64,000 bases of DNA from Lanius collurio (lineage: Eukaryota > Chordata > Aves > Passeriformes > Laniidae). A program made the translations under genes and the position numbers. Below the pieces are notes generated by a model, which did no database searches, was not told the origin of the DNA, and saw only the letters and a program-made list of their open reading frames with translations. Positions 1-13,028 of this stretch are shown here, piece by piece. Within the stretch, counting starts at the first letter, position 1, and each line of letters starts with the position of its first letter. Location of the stretch: positions 4,213,102 through 4,277,101 of the forward strand of contig JACBWW010000048.1 in NCBI GenBank assembly GCA_020086605.1, given 5' to 3'.

Positions 1-3000
1 TCTTTGTATTAAGAGAAAAAATGAAAACTTTCCATTTTGTTAATTTCTCTTATAAATCCTTAATAAGATGATTGACTAAATAACCTCAGAAAATTTCTTC
101 ACACATTCTTTGTTTTGTCTCATCAGCATGATTCTTATAATTTCTACCTTTGAAAAACCTACCTTTGAAAAAGCTGACTCCCAATATAGAAAACACATAA
201 CAAGTACACAACATTCACTGGTCCTGCAAGTCCTGCTGCTGTTCCTACTCACCCCTTTCTTATGAGGGAAAAACCCTCGGAACCCTTGTTCTTCTGGTAA
301 CCCATGTGCACTGGTTTCTTCTGGGAAAATTTGAAAACAACTATCTAGAATCCAGGTCATATTGCATTTCTTGAATATCTATTTTCCAGTGATTTAATTA
401 TGTAAGAATTGAATTATTTGTTTCCTGCTCTCACAGATTTGTTGTTCTGTTGTTTACTAAGCAGAAGGGATTGAAATTTAAAAAAAAAAATAAATTTAGT
501 AAACTAAGAATTGAAGCTCTACAGCAGAATATAATCTTGCAATAGCCTCTCAAAGTCCTATTCTTATTCCAAATGGTGTGGGTGGTGTTTGTCATAAAAA
601 AGTGAAAAAGAAGAGGAAATAAAACTTTCTAGATAGTTTGACAAGTTACATATTAAATAGTCTTCACTCTGTAGAACTACTGCGACACAGACCTTATATG
701 ATGATTTATCTAATGGCTTGAAAATCCCACTGAAAGAGAGCTCATATCAAAGGTGAAGAAGGAAAATGCTAAAAATGTCAGCTTTAATGTGACCCCTGTA
801 GATTGTGTCTTTCCTAATCAGAGGATTAATATGTTAGGTTGTTGCAAATAGATAAATTTTTTCAGTGAATAAACTGTCTGTAAACTCATTTATGGAACCC
901 TTTGGCAAATTTCAAAACATATTATTTATATTTAAAAGAGACAATTTTTAAAAATTATTCTCTAATTCCATTTCTTTCGTTGCTTTTCAGTTCTACAAAT
1001 GACATCTGGGATGGTTTTGTACATCTCCATTTTAAAACTGAAATTCTTTGACTATTTTGCAGCACTTTTTTGCAGCAAATAATTCTCTGCAGCTCTTCCT
1101 GTGGGCACAGAGCATGAGTAGATGATCTCCACTCAACCTTGTTGTGAGTACTTAGTTACCCCATTAGGGATGGGTAGGTTAGAAGAGGTCAAGTGCAACG
1201 TGAACTACACTGATCTCAAATATAACTGCATTTGGAAACTGAACAGAAAACTTTGCTTTCCTGTATGCTTTCAGGTCTTGGCAAAATTGATGGATTTTTT
1301 GTCATCTTTTTTTCCTTCCAGTAGATCCCCTGGGCTACTTTACTGTGTCACGTATGAACACATATGTCCGGCCTTAGGTGAGTCCTGGATTTATGTCTAA
1401 AAGGGTTTTATATACACACTCTTATGCATCTGCATGTCTGATACATGCACACATAAAGACTTATGGTGGAATTCTTGCTCTGATTAAGTTTATAGGAAAA
1501 TTACTTCTGTGCTAGGAACCGAGTTTTAAAAATATCTCCTGTTTATGTGCATGTGACATCAACATCAAAATGATGGAAGAAAAAAGTCTTAAAGAATGGG
1601 AGGACAGGGCTGATATATGCATATATATAGACAAACTGATGGAGAAGCATAAAATTGAAGACATCAGAAATTATGTTGGAAATTTCTAAAAACTAAATTG
1701 ATATCTTCCTATCTTAGTAGCTTTTACCATGAATGAACTATCTAGAAAAGCATTATTTAACATACAAAAGCAAGTAAAAAACAACAGCCAAATAAATTGT
1801 AATGTTCATTCTTGCAAACAATCATGTAGTACTTCAGAATATTTGAAATCTACATCTGTCCACAAAGATTAGAATGAAAACACTTTATTAAACCATGGTT
1901 GAGGTTATGTTTTTCAAAAGTTAGAAGTATTCTTTGCATGAAGACTATTCAATGATCCTTTATGGTCATATTGCCAAGAACCACTCAAAATGGTCTTTTT
2001 TTTTTTGCAATTTACTTACAGTTAGCCACATCAGAATCATCAGGATTAAGCTAAATCAACTTTTGATATCTAATGTGTTATACTTCCAAAGAAATTCACT
2101 GGCAGAGACAAATAGTTAAAGTCCAAGACATTCACATGCATTCCCAGTGGCAGCAGATCTTCAGGGCAGTAAGCATGGGAAATAAAGAATTCTTATTTGT
2201 GTTTGTTCCAATTTCTTGCCATGTTTCCTCATCCCAGCCAGAATTGCATTGCTAAAGATTCCACAGTGGCCAGTGAAAGGATGAATGGAATTTAGTTCTC
2301 TTTTGTGAGCTGTGTGAGGAAAGAGAAAGGACACAGTAAAGCTTTTATTGACCCAATGCCAAATCCAGTGTGTCTAACTAGGAAATTGTTCATTCAGATG
2401 GAAGCCAAAAAAGTGTCTATGCCTCAATGTTGCTGAGACAGCAAAATCAATTCAGAAAACAACAGATCTGTATAGTAAGGATTCAAAGGAAGAGAATGTG
2501 CCCAAATCAATAAATAATATACACAATAAGGCATTTACATGGCATAGTATTTTATTGAAGTGTGAAGAAATAAAAAAATCCATCAGCTTCTATAAATACT
2601 GGCTTTTCACAGGCCAAAAGGCCTAAGTGATTTTTAAAATTTAAAAAAACACTCTTAAAGGGCTGAAAGACTTATGAACTTGCTCACTGCTTTCCATGTA
2701 AAAATGATTTTGCCCTGATTTCTGCCTTGCCGTAAAGAGCACTTGTAAAGCCATAAAATCTCAAAATGTTAAACTTTTTCATATTATTCTAATCACAACC
2801 CTGAGATTTTTGCTGCCTACAGCCTTACAGCTCAAGAGCAAAGCACAAGAGTGATGATCAGTTCTATAATATTTGGCTGCATAACTGGCCTTTAGAAGTT
2901 GAGGTTGTACCTGAGTATGCTTCCAGTCCAAACTTTTTTTCATAAAACATCAGTATTCCTAAACATGGAGACTTAACCTGGTCCATGTACATTTTATTTA

Positions 3001-4240
3001 GTCAATAATTTATCTATCCTTTTCCCTGAGTAACAAAACAAACTCAGGGTGAAATGATACCTTTTTAAAATGTCTGAGTTAAGGGAATGGGCTCCAAGTA
3101 ATAGAGAGGTATAAAGTCTCACATTCTTTGTGCTTGGTATTATCTGGTTTTTGAGAATTTTAATGCAACTATTTTCACATTTTTCAGTACTAATTTGTGT
3201 AGCAGAGCATGAATTTAGCATTCTTAGGCTTCATTTAGGATGTAATTACAAAATACTTTATCAGTAATGTGTAAGACATGATGCACATGTTTAGAGAGAA
3301 GCTTGAAATAGCCCTTGTCAATTAAAAAAAAGGGAAAGGGTGGAATAATGAACTTTGGTCATTATTTTCCCTTACAGCAGGGTCAACATACTCATCTTCT
3401 CATGTCTTCTTATCTGTCCTTCTATCTCCTGCACTCCTCCCCATCTGTGGCAGAGATGATCATTGGAATTTCCACATTTTCCCACACATTTTTTTGTTCC
3501 CAGAACTGCATCTTTTCCTCCAGCCTTTCTTTCCAATTTTATAATCATAAATTGCATCTAATTTCTCTGATGTTGCCTTGTGGAGGCGGTAGACTTTTTG
3601 ATTCATATTGCATTGAACAATAAGTTATTTTGAAAGCAAGAAGAGGAGACTGTGTTGAAAACAGGAAAACCTCATGGAATAGATGGCAGTAGTTCAAAAA
3701 ATCTATTCAAAAAAACCTATTGTGATAGGCTAGCAGCAACTTGATGGAAATAATCCTCCTTTGGGTGGGATGAAATAAAGTAAATTGAATTGATTATCAC
3801 AGTATTTAACTTAAACACACTGTTCTAAGACATTTATGCTTCTCTGTCTTTACAGGAAATTATTTATTTATACAGCCCACAATCACGTCTGCTTCTTCTG
3901 AAGCAAATGCACAACAGTAATAAACATACATACGCTTCAGTTACCTGCTGATCAGAAATCTCTGATTTCTGCTGAGTTTATATATTGGCAATAATTGTCT
4001 CAATGGATCACTCTACTAATTTTTGAAATGCGTCTGTCTCTGAGAGGAAAACTTTTAAAGAGAACAATAGCTCTATACAATTCTTTTGAATAAGAAATAA
4101 CATTATCCAGTGAGTGTTTAGCATGAAGCACAGAGCAATAGAAGTGAAAAAGTTTTTGTAGTTTCATTATAATAACTTAAATCAAACCTAGCCATGAAGC
4201 TGAAACTCTGAAATGCAGTGCCTAAAAGAATCCAACACAA
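1..4240. other. Unique AT-rich noncoding DNA
   Basis: No recognisable gene or repeat family is seen. Open frames here are at most about 100 codons and none shows a protein motif I know. The one structured item is a pair of consensus-like splice sites around 1322-1377, described under findings. A pyrimidine tract followed by CAG at about 3856 opens a short frame that soon stops. Confidence 0.6.
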
Positions 4241-4282
4241 GGGAAGAGAAGGGAAAAGAAGGGAAAAGAAGGGAAAAGAAGG
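4241..4282 (+). repeat. Tandem repeat, (GGGAAAAGAA)4
   Basis: Four head-to-tail copies of a purine-only 10-mer are visible. The first copy differs by one base (GGGAAGAGAA) and the other three are identical; a partial fifth copy follows. A short polypurine minisatellite of this type is likely to vary in length between individuals. Confidence 0.9.
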
Positions 4283-5548
4283 TTTGGGAAGGGCCATAAA
4301 AAATGGCTGAAATATAATCTTATTATGTAAACTTGCTCAAGCATCACTTTCTTCGATTAACAGTGACAGGGTTCATGTTATATAAGCAAGGACAATAATT
4401 TTTTAAACATCATAAGATTTCATCTTTATGGTGTATTAATTGTATTATATTATAATAAAATCTTTACTATTAAATAAATAAGATTTTTGGACACTACTGT
4501 TTTTTCATTTTGTGAAATGTTATCAATTACAATTTTGGAGTTATTTTTTTAGGTTTGTGGAGGTTTTTGTTCCCTTTTTTTTAATTAAGGGGGCTTTTAA
4601 AATACCTCTGGTAAGGGAGATAAACAAGATCTTTGTCAATTCATGGCATAATAATATGAGCTTAAGCTTTACTGAATAACTATTTTGGAATGCCTGAATT
4701 CAGTTGAATACTATCTTTACAGAGAGTTTCGTGTAATTATTTAATTAATGGAAATGAAGTATTGCAGCACTGAAGGGTTTGAATAGGTGTTGAAGAACAC
4801 TGTGGGTTAGCCCCATGGCTTGGCTGCAGCTCAGGGTAATTCACGTATTTGAATAATGAAATGGTGAATTTTCATTGCTTGTCTCCCTTTTCCTTTTTTC
4901 AGCTTTGTAACATGATGGAACCAAAGAAATCAGTCTTCTGCCAGACAGTAAGAGTCTAGGTTGCTGGGACAACATGTCGACTGCAAAAAAACCTTAAAAT
5001 AAAGGTGGCTTATTTCCAAGTCACCATTTTTTTGGCATTTGGGTTTTTTTTCATGTGTTCATAGAAAAGACACTGGCAAAAATGGTTTGTGGGGAGGTTT
5101 TGTAATCCATAAACCTGTTGTTTGTAGAGGGATTATGAATCAGAAATTAATGCTAAGCAGGTGAGAAATGCACACCAGTATGTCTCAATTTTAAAAATAT
5201 GAAAATCTCTAGAAGAGGTACATAAAAGTTTTAAAGACCCTATTTAGAAAGTATCTGCTTAACTAAGAATTGGTTGCTAGGATTTACAGAGATTGTCACA
5301 AAGTTGTTCCCAAATCTGCTTCACTAAAATACTAAATGGATGAAAAACATGTTCTTAATGTTAAATGGGCTGCATAGGATTAAGCTGCAAATTTTCCATT
5401 GAATCAAATGAGACCTGTAAATTTGAGTTCAGTCCTTTGGAAACACTCACTGAGCATCATGCACACAACAATGTTTCAAGTACAGAAGAAGAAAAAACTC
5501 TGGTTTTTAGTAACAAAGATGTGACTCAGCAAAAATAAAACACTGAAA
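4283..5548. other. Unique AT-rich noncoding DNA with two microexon-like blocks
   Basis: No gene is identified. Two short blocks at 4903-4947 and 5128-5160 are flanked by good acceptor and donor motifs and are open in phase 0 (see findings). Otherwise the stretch is plain AT-rich sequence. Confidence 0.5.
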
Positions 5549-5635
5549 GCCCCCCTAAACCCCCCAAACAAAAAAACCAAAACCAAAACCGAACAACCCC
5601 CAACCCCCCAAAAAACCCACCCACTCTCAAAACTC
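5549..5635 (+). repeat. A/C-rich low-complexity tract
   Basis: About 87 bases are almost entirely A and C on this strand, with runs of C up to six and blocks such as CAAAACCAAAACC. Similar tracts occur at 41047, 51072 and 58063, and the opposite-strand type (T/G) at 54331. The origin is unclear; they are not perfect microsatellites. Confidence 0.85.
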
Positions 5636-8350
5636 CCAGAAACCATCCCAACTCTGTAACACCTGAAAATATATGACCCTCCTCTTGCATAAGAAGAACA
5701 AAGTATATTAACAGTAATGATGATGTGGTAATTGGTGCTTGAAGAAAATACAGCCCATTATGTTGAGGTGTTAGCCAGTTTTCATTTCTTCCTATTAAAA
5801 TTAACCTACTGGCGACATTGTGAAGTTGTTAGAGATGGAGATCTTTCTTGGATTGCAACACAACACAATGCCAATGGCTTTTCTGGGTCTGATGAAGATC
5901 AAAAGACTGTATTTCAGGATGTACCTCATTTAAATATCTATCTCTTTGTTCAGTGTAAGAAAACAGAAGGAAATGCCAGGAGAATATATGCACTTGGGCG
6001 ACGTCTGCTGAGTGAATTTCATCCAAATCTCCACGTGCTATGTGGAAAAGGGCACTTGGTACTTGTCTTTAACTTCAGATGCAGGGGTTGGAGCACTAGC
6101 AAGAAGAGCTGGAGCAGGGATGAAAGACAAACTCTGCATCAAGCAAGGCAGGAATCCTCACTATGGTCACATTCACACCTCAATAGACAGAGTAATCAAG
6201 ATCACTCCACCATAGAGGAAAAAAAAATAGCTCTATCAAAAAGTTAGTCTTCTTCCCTTTTGGAGACAAAGATCATTTTATCTACATGAAAAGGAGGCTC
6301 TACCACTATGTGCCTGTAAAGAGAAACACAGGGGTTATTGTGCAATAAACTGGAGTATGTTCCCTGTGAGATTCTACTGATCAGATTTTGTGATTTTGTT
6401 GCTCACAAATATCACAGGTTCCAGCTTTGTTAGTTGTTATGCAGCGCAGAGACTCTGATGTCCTGGAACACACCAAGGGAATATGCCACTGCCCTATAAT
6501 ATCAACATACTGGGATCCCTAACTGATACAAGATGTGCAAGTGTTTAACTCTGCAAAGATACATGCCAAGGAAGTAGGAACAACGGGATGTGCAAACACA
6601 GGAGTTCAGCTGAAGTGCATGTTGGATCCCTGCCTGTGTGTTATGAGGTCCCATCTAGAGGGAACCATTTTATGGAAAAGATTTTTGCTTTTGACAGGTC
6701 AGCAAATATCAACAGACAAGTACTCCATGCTAACATTTCTAGACGCAATTCCAAATGCAAGAAATTCTTCACGTGGTCTGGGGATTTAAATTTGATAGCC
6801 TGCTTCTTGAGCAGTCTCTAGGGTTTTTTTTGTATTGGACATGTGAGTTCTCACTGATTCATTTCTAAAACTGGGCAATTCACAGAAATGTCTGTTTTGT
6901 TAATCCTGCTGGGATTTGACTCTGAACAGTTCAGCAGTTCAGATGGGTATAGATCTGGCCACCAGGAAGAAAATGGGAATTCAAGTGCTCAGTGGTCTAA
7001 CTAGGGATATCATGAATAATAGGACAACTGAATGTTAGGCTTAAAAAAATAGGAATTTATTTACATGTTTAAGGTCATATCTACCATAGAATTTAGTGCA
7101 GTTTTGAGACCCTCAAATTAATTCAGATTCAGGCAGTTAACCATGAATAAATGCAGTCACGGTGCTTTCAAAGCAAAGTTCTTATGCAGAGCCAGAAGAG
7201 ATGTGTCTGCAGTATGCCTTTCCTTAGTTTCCATTGTTAGCCTAGGTGGAGTTACAGCCGGTATGTTTGCAACAAAACCAATGGAATACAAAGGAATACT
7301 GTGAATAATTCAGAAAGTAAACTGGAAGTCCCAGTCTGCCTGCTTGTGCTTTTAACATAAACCAATTTTACATGCTAATTGGATTAAAAAATTCAACATA
7401 TTTTGCATGATGATCTTTGTATCTTTTCCATGAATCTGCCTAGCATCTTTTTCATAAAACTGTGCTGGCTTTTTTGGGGGGCAGGAAGTGGACGGAATAA
7501 ACATAATTTTATCTAATCATATTGTTAATTATTTTATTGCTATAAGTCACCATAGAAACATTAGTGGATATCAAGAGTGTAGGTACAAGTTGAAGGACAA
7601 TTAAGAACTCATGAGTATTAATGTGGGATTATAATTTGTGAGAAAGTGGAACTCCTACTATTACCACAAGCTCAAGACACTGCAGAACTTTTTATAGAGT
7701 TTTAGAAAAGGGAAGCTATGAGAAGATAAATGCTTGTCTGACTGTCTTGTCTTCATCTAGGTCCTTTGTATGAGAAGTGAAAGACTTAAACTATCCAGCT
7801 GGATTCTTACTACCATGAAATTGATGCCACCATTCTTTGCATGAGGTGAATGCTGCTAATCACAGAGGTCTGTGGCAGAAGAGCAAATGGTCCTTCAACC
7901 CTTGACTTGTGAGTTAATGAGGGTATGAAACTACATTTCTGATCTTGTTCAGAAAGTGCATCAAGCTAAGGAGGAAAGAGCCAATTCATAACAACTGACT
8001 GAACTGAGAAGTGTATTATACTGGCAGAATAGACATTGAAATAAATTCTCTCTCAAAGTACTATCAAGAGTGAAATCCTATCAGGAGAATAACAAATAAT
8101 AAAGCTGGTATGAAGAAGTCATCTTAGGCATTGTACTGAAATCATACCTCTGAACATCTCAGCATCATTTATTTATCAGATGAAAACTCTTTAAAACTGC
8201 TTCATACTTGGGAAAAAGTTAAGTAAGTTTAATTACTAGATCAGCTAGGATTTCCTGCTTAGAAGGAGTGGCTGGACATGCACACACATCAGTCAGGCTC
8301 CAGTTTCTTTGTGAGGTGAGATTTGGGCACTTTCATCTGTGTGTTATGAA
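5636..8350. other. Unique sequence, includes the longest open frame of the window
   Basis: A 171-codon frame runs on the + strand from 5732 to 6247. I recognise no domain, signal peptide or membrane segment in it. A second frame (6012-6215) overlaps it, and neither resembles a known family. The rest of the stretch has no recognisable feature. Confidence 0.4.
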
Positions 8351-8565
8351 TCACATAATCACAGAACAGATAAAGGTGGAAGGGACCACTGGAGGTCATC
8401 TAGTCCAAATCCCTGCTCATGCAAGTGTCCCCAAGAAAACTGTTACTCAGGATTGTGTCCAGATGACTTTTGAATACCTCCAGATTAAAAATATAAGAAT
8501 ACAGGACGATTTGATACAGCTGTGTTTCAGTATGTGCCCTGAAAAGGGGACCAGAACCAGAAATT
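8351..8565 (-). mobile_element. CR1 LINE fragment, 3' end
   Basis: The + strand begins with the inverted CR1 terminal unit (TCACATAATCACAGAA), then GGTGGAAGGGACC and GGAGGTCATCTAGTCCAA, the usual 3' end of an avian CR1 read backwards. Further along, CAGATGACTTTTGAATACCTCCAG and then CTGTGTTTCAGTATGTGCCC match the next parts of the CR1 3' region, with an internal deletion between them. The copy is therefore on the minus strand, 5'-truncated, diverged and dead. A 99-codon + strand frame across it is antisense to the element and is not a gene. Confidence 0.85.
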
Positions 8566-11500
8566 GAAAAAAGTAGGCATAAGTCAGTAAATGCAGACAC
8601 ATTTAAAGAGATTGGTTTGTTATTTTGGCTTAATAATTTTCCTGTAACCTTGTCCACATTGCTTTTTGGAAGTGGACAGTCCAAGGTGGGGATGGCAGAG
8701 AGGACTCTGGCATGGCAGTTTAAATAATTAGGCATCTTTTTCTCTGGGCTGTTGTATTTTAGCAGCATAGACATTATTTTCAGGGATTGGAAGCAGAGAA
8801 GGGAGACTGGTTGGCCTGTGTACATCCATGAAGGATGAAGGATGATACTGGTACTACAACAGCACCACAGCATGAGTGCTTGTGTGGAATTCTCCATGAT
8901 GGTGTAGACCTACAGATACTGTTGTGATATTGCTGTACTGCTCATCAATGGTGTGGCTCCTATAAGAGCTGTGGGAAAGAGATTTATCTGGGTTTATCAG
9001 ACCAATATGGGAAATTTGGGCACAGATCTTAGCAGACTTTGTATGTAACCAAAAAGATTGTTACAGGATTAAATGTGAAAGTGCCAGCAGTTTCACAGTT
9101 CTATGAAGTCCTCTAGGTTTGGGAGTTTTTTAAGCTTTATAGAACTGCTTTTTAATCCAAGTGTTGTCACTAAAAATGTTCATTCTTTTTCATGTGTCAG
9201 ATACAGCTACCTCCCTTTGTATTCCTATTTTGTCCTTGAACCAAAACTCAGATGAAATATGGCTTTCTAACTTTTTTTCCCTGAGAATTTTTCTGTCAAT
9301 ATCTCAGGAATTTATTTTGAAATTATTTCAATATACTCTTTGCTTTTAAAGCCACAGACAAAACTGCTACTTTAAGACATTTGAGTACCTTTTTTATCTT
9401 TTCTTTCAGTAGACCTGAATCTGTATTGAACAAATGAGGATGAAAAAGAAACAAAATCACATTTTTCACAGGTGGAAATAAATATACCGAAAGTTAGATA
9501 ACTCTTCAGCTTCCACAGTCATCCTGAGACCTGGTTGCATGGCGTACTTCAAGAATTATTTCTAAGTTGTATAATGAGTCCTATCTTTTAGGTAAAATTC
9601 TCTGTCAGTTGAACTCAGTATCACAAAAGAAGTGTTGATGTACATTTTAGTTTTTCGTCAGTAAAAAGATGCTTATTTGTTTCTGCCTTTTAGAACGTGT
9701 TATCACAGTGCTATCACAGCACTGGCACTGGATATAGGTAACGGGAGGATTTGGGAGCAATTAAAATTCCAAGTTATACTGTTACATAGTGACAGAAACA
9801 AAACCCAGAAACATAATGCACCCCCAGTGTGACGTTGTAACTGAAAACCAGAAAGCATCAAAACCTCTATTCCTCTTCTGGGCGTTCTAGGGTATTGTTC
9901 CTACAACATTATCTGGGCCATAGTATCACTGGCTGTTACACTGAGGAATAGTTTCCCCTGGGCTAGGCTGGAAAATATGCATATGAAGACACGAAAACTG
10001 CTAAGATTTCATGTTGGTGAACTATGAACTAAAAAGGAAGAAACCTTTCAAGTAGTTTCAAAGGAAGAAAACCTGTACAACTGAGCTGGAAATATTGATA
10101 GGAACACGCAGACGGCACAGCAGATCAGTATCAACAAAGTTTAGTACCCTCAGAGCAAAGTAGCAGCAAGGCTATGAAAATTTAATGTCTAGTTTGCAAA
10201 TTGGATGAGAAATATAATTTTCTCTTATTTTTCTAGGCTAATGGACACAAAATGAACAAGTAGTCTATAATGCATTCCCCTAATACATATTTTTACTTAA
10301 TCATATGTTTAAAACATCCTGTGAGCAATCTGCAATCAGTTCCTATACATAATTTTCACTATATCTGCAGCTACTTAAAAATGTCTTGTATTCAGTACAC
10401 AAGATAGTAAACAAGGGCAAATGAAAACATTTATTTTTGTAGGTTTCTTTTACAAAAACACTGAGAGACTAATCTGTGTTGAAGGCAGTTCAAAAATTAG
10501 AAAAATTATACTTGTGTGTAATTTCCTGAGTGTCATGTACCACACATGAAATTCACGATAATCAGATTCTGATAGATGTATCTGATAAAATATAGATAAC
10601 TTAGCACTTCAGAGATCAATTCTTTTAATTCTAAAATAGAATGCACATATCTAAAATAGATCAGTGAAATAATTCCATAAGAGTACATATTTCTTCCACT
10701 GCCTGTAAAGTTTTTCAAATAACTGACTCACATACAGACATCTAAATTTTAGTTGCCTTAAGTTAGGTGAGATAAGTCTAGCACTCCTCCCCTCCTTACT
10801 TAGATACTGTAACTGAACTTTTAAATTTGGATGGCTCTAAAGATCCATCCTAGATTGTGCTATCTCTTTGTCATTCTTAGTCTCATTTGGGCAGGAATTA
10901 CCTTATATTTACAGAAGAAGAAGAAAGAAGAAGACGGAAGAGTAAAATAAAATAAAGATTTTAATAATTTAATAATGAAAATAATGAATGATTAATATAT
11001 AATATTTTAGCTGTCATGTACTAAAATAATTCTAATAATTTTTATATTCCTCATTTTAACAAAAATAAAGTGTGTACTTTATGTAAAAGACACAATTTCT
11101 TGAATATTGTTGTTTGTAGCTACACACTGATCTGAGGTTGAATGGAGACCAGAACTTGAAAACATAACCACAACCATCAGTGCATTACAAAGCTGGCATA
11201 CAGAGAACCCTTTAAAGGACAAAAGTTTTAATCCAATGTACGTAATGGCTTTGTAGTTATATAGTCACCATGAATCACACTCTTCCTTTACAGTATATTG
11301 GTTTACTTGTTATCAGCTTAGTTCTCTGCCTTTTGTTTCCTTTATCAAATGGAAGACCTAATACATCTCAGCACAGGCATAACACACACTGAAATGATTT
11401 GCTTTTTATTTTAAGGTTTGGGCCCAAACTCTGAATTACTACACAATGAAGGGATTATACATTAAAAAGAACTGTATGCAATCAAGAAGAAATTTTAATT

Positions 11501-13028
11501 AATCATAAATAGAACTGGTTTTGTGGAAATAATTTGACCTGACAGTTCAAAGTTTGATCAGCACATCACAGAGATTAAAAATACTTTTGACTTGAACAGA
11601 CAGAGTCCCAGAGAGTCACTGCAGCCTGAAATACTTTAGGAAAGCTAGTGTGTACAGATCACACAATGTCAATGTTTCTCTTAGTGCTTCCATTCCATTA
11701 GGAACCAACTCAGAACTCTTTTAACTTCCGAGAAATCTTCCAATATCATGCTGTCCTGGTCAACACTGAAACAACAAAGATTACAAGACATCAAACTAAT
11801 ATCTTTTATCCCATGTTCTGTGTGCATAAAACAAGGAGTCAGCTTCCCTTTGAAGTATTAATTGACTGTCTGTACCAATCAGCACCTAATCCCTTTCCTG
11901 AATGCATTTAGGTCTCCACAGTAACTGAGCTGGCCTTCTCTGGGGTCTAGGCTGGAAAGCACTTACAGGAAATGTGTAGTATGAAAAGGGAGTAATTGAT
12001 CTCAGTCTAAGAAAACCTTCGTAAAAGCAACTAGACCTCATAATTCATGATTAAGTCTAACAGTAAGAAGATGAATATACATTAGAAGAAAAAAAATCAG
12101 AGTACCTTAAAATTTAGCCGTGAAAAGGAGACATTGGATATTTTCTTTTTTTCTCATTTTTTTTCCCACTCCTTTAACAGAGATTATCCGGGAACAGTGG
12201 GCACCAGAGAATTTCTGATTGTTCTGGGTTCTTACAAATAAAGTTGGAGATATAATCACAAAGAATTTACTTGATATTTTCAGACAGCTCCAAGGACTAC
12301 CTTGCTCATTATAAGAATTGTTAGTACAAGAAATTACAGATGCATTTTACCCATTGCTCGGAGCACAAGCTGCAAACAAGTGATCATTAAGATCTGATAG
12401 CCTCAAAGTCTAGCCAGGCTCCTGAAGTAATTTGCATGTATTTGATTGCAGTCTCTGCCCCTCCCATGAAATAGAGATCAGGAAGGAGCCCACTTGGAAT
12501 GACAATATGTAATATGTAAAAGAAGAATGAAAATGGCATAGTAAAGGGAATTTGAGGGATATTCTCCAGCAACTACTGTCTCTGTCAATTAGAAGAGAAA
12601 AATGCCATAGGTGACAGTAAAGAACCAAAACAGAAGGACTTCAGATGCCCTGTAAAAACCAGCCATTCATGTAGGAAGCACTCTTATGAGTGGTAGAAGT
12701 TTAGACCTAATAAACACTGGCTATCCAGAGAATGTTTTCTTTCTTTGAGTGGGGGCGTAGGACCATTAGTAGTTTAGGAGTGTGATAAGATTTTTCTATA
12801 CCACAAAGGCTTTTTTTAAGAATTAATACTTCCTCAGAAGTATAATAAATAATAATAAATTAGTTAGTATTAATTCCCAGCAGATAGCACTTGTGCCCAG
12901 TACTTACCTCTTTACCTAAAACAGCAACAAAATATTCTGTCTTCTTTTTGTTATGTTCTGTATTGCTAAATTATCAACCTTTCAGATAGGAGACTTTAAG
13001 ACAGGAGGTTTGATTTTCTTTCACACAG
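8566..13028. other. Unique AT-rich noncoding DNA
   Basis: Apart from a short GAA-rich run near 10913, no repeat, RNA gene or coding region is recognised. Open frames are short and lack motifs. Several stretches (for example 10950-11060) are more than 75 percent A+T by eye. Confidence 0.6.
10913..10942 (+). repeat. GAA-rich microsatellite, imperfect
   Basis: AGAAGAAGAAGAAAGAAGAAG is followed by ACGGAAGAG. It is a short imperfect (GAA)n run. Confidence 0.8.

Noticed and set aside
8268..8897. + strand frame of 99 codons and minus-strand frame of 165 codons
   Set aside because: The + frame is antisense to the CR1. The minus frame runs partly through CR1 3' noncoding sequence and shows no protein motif.
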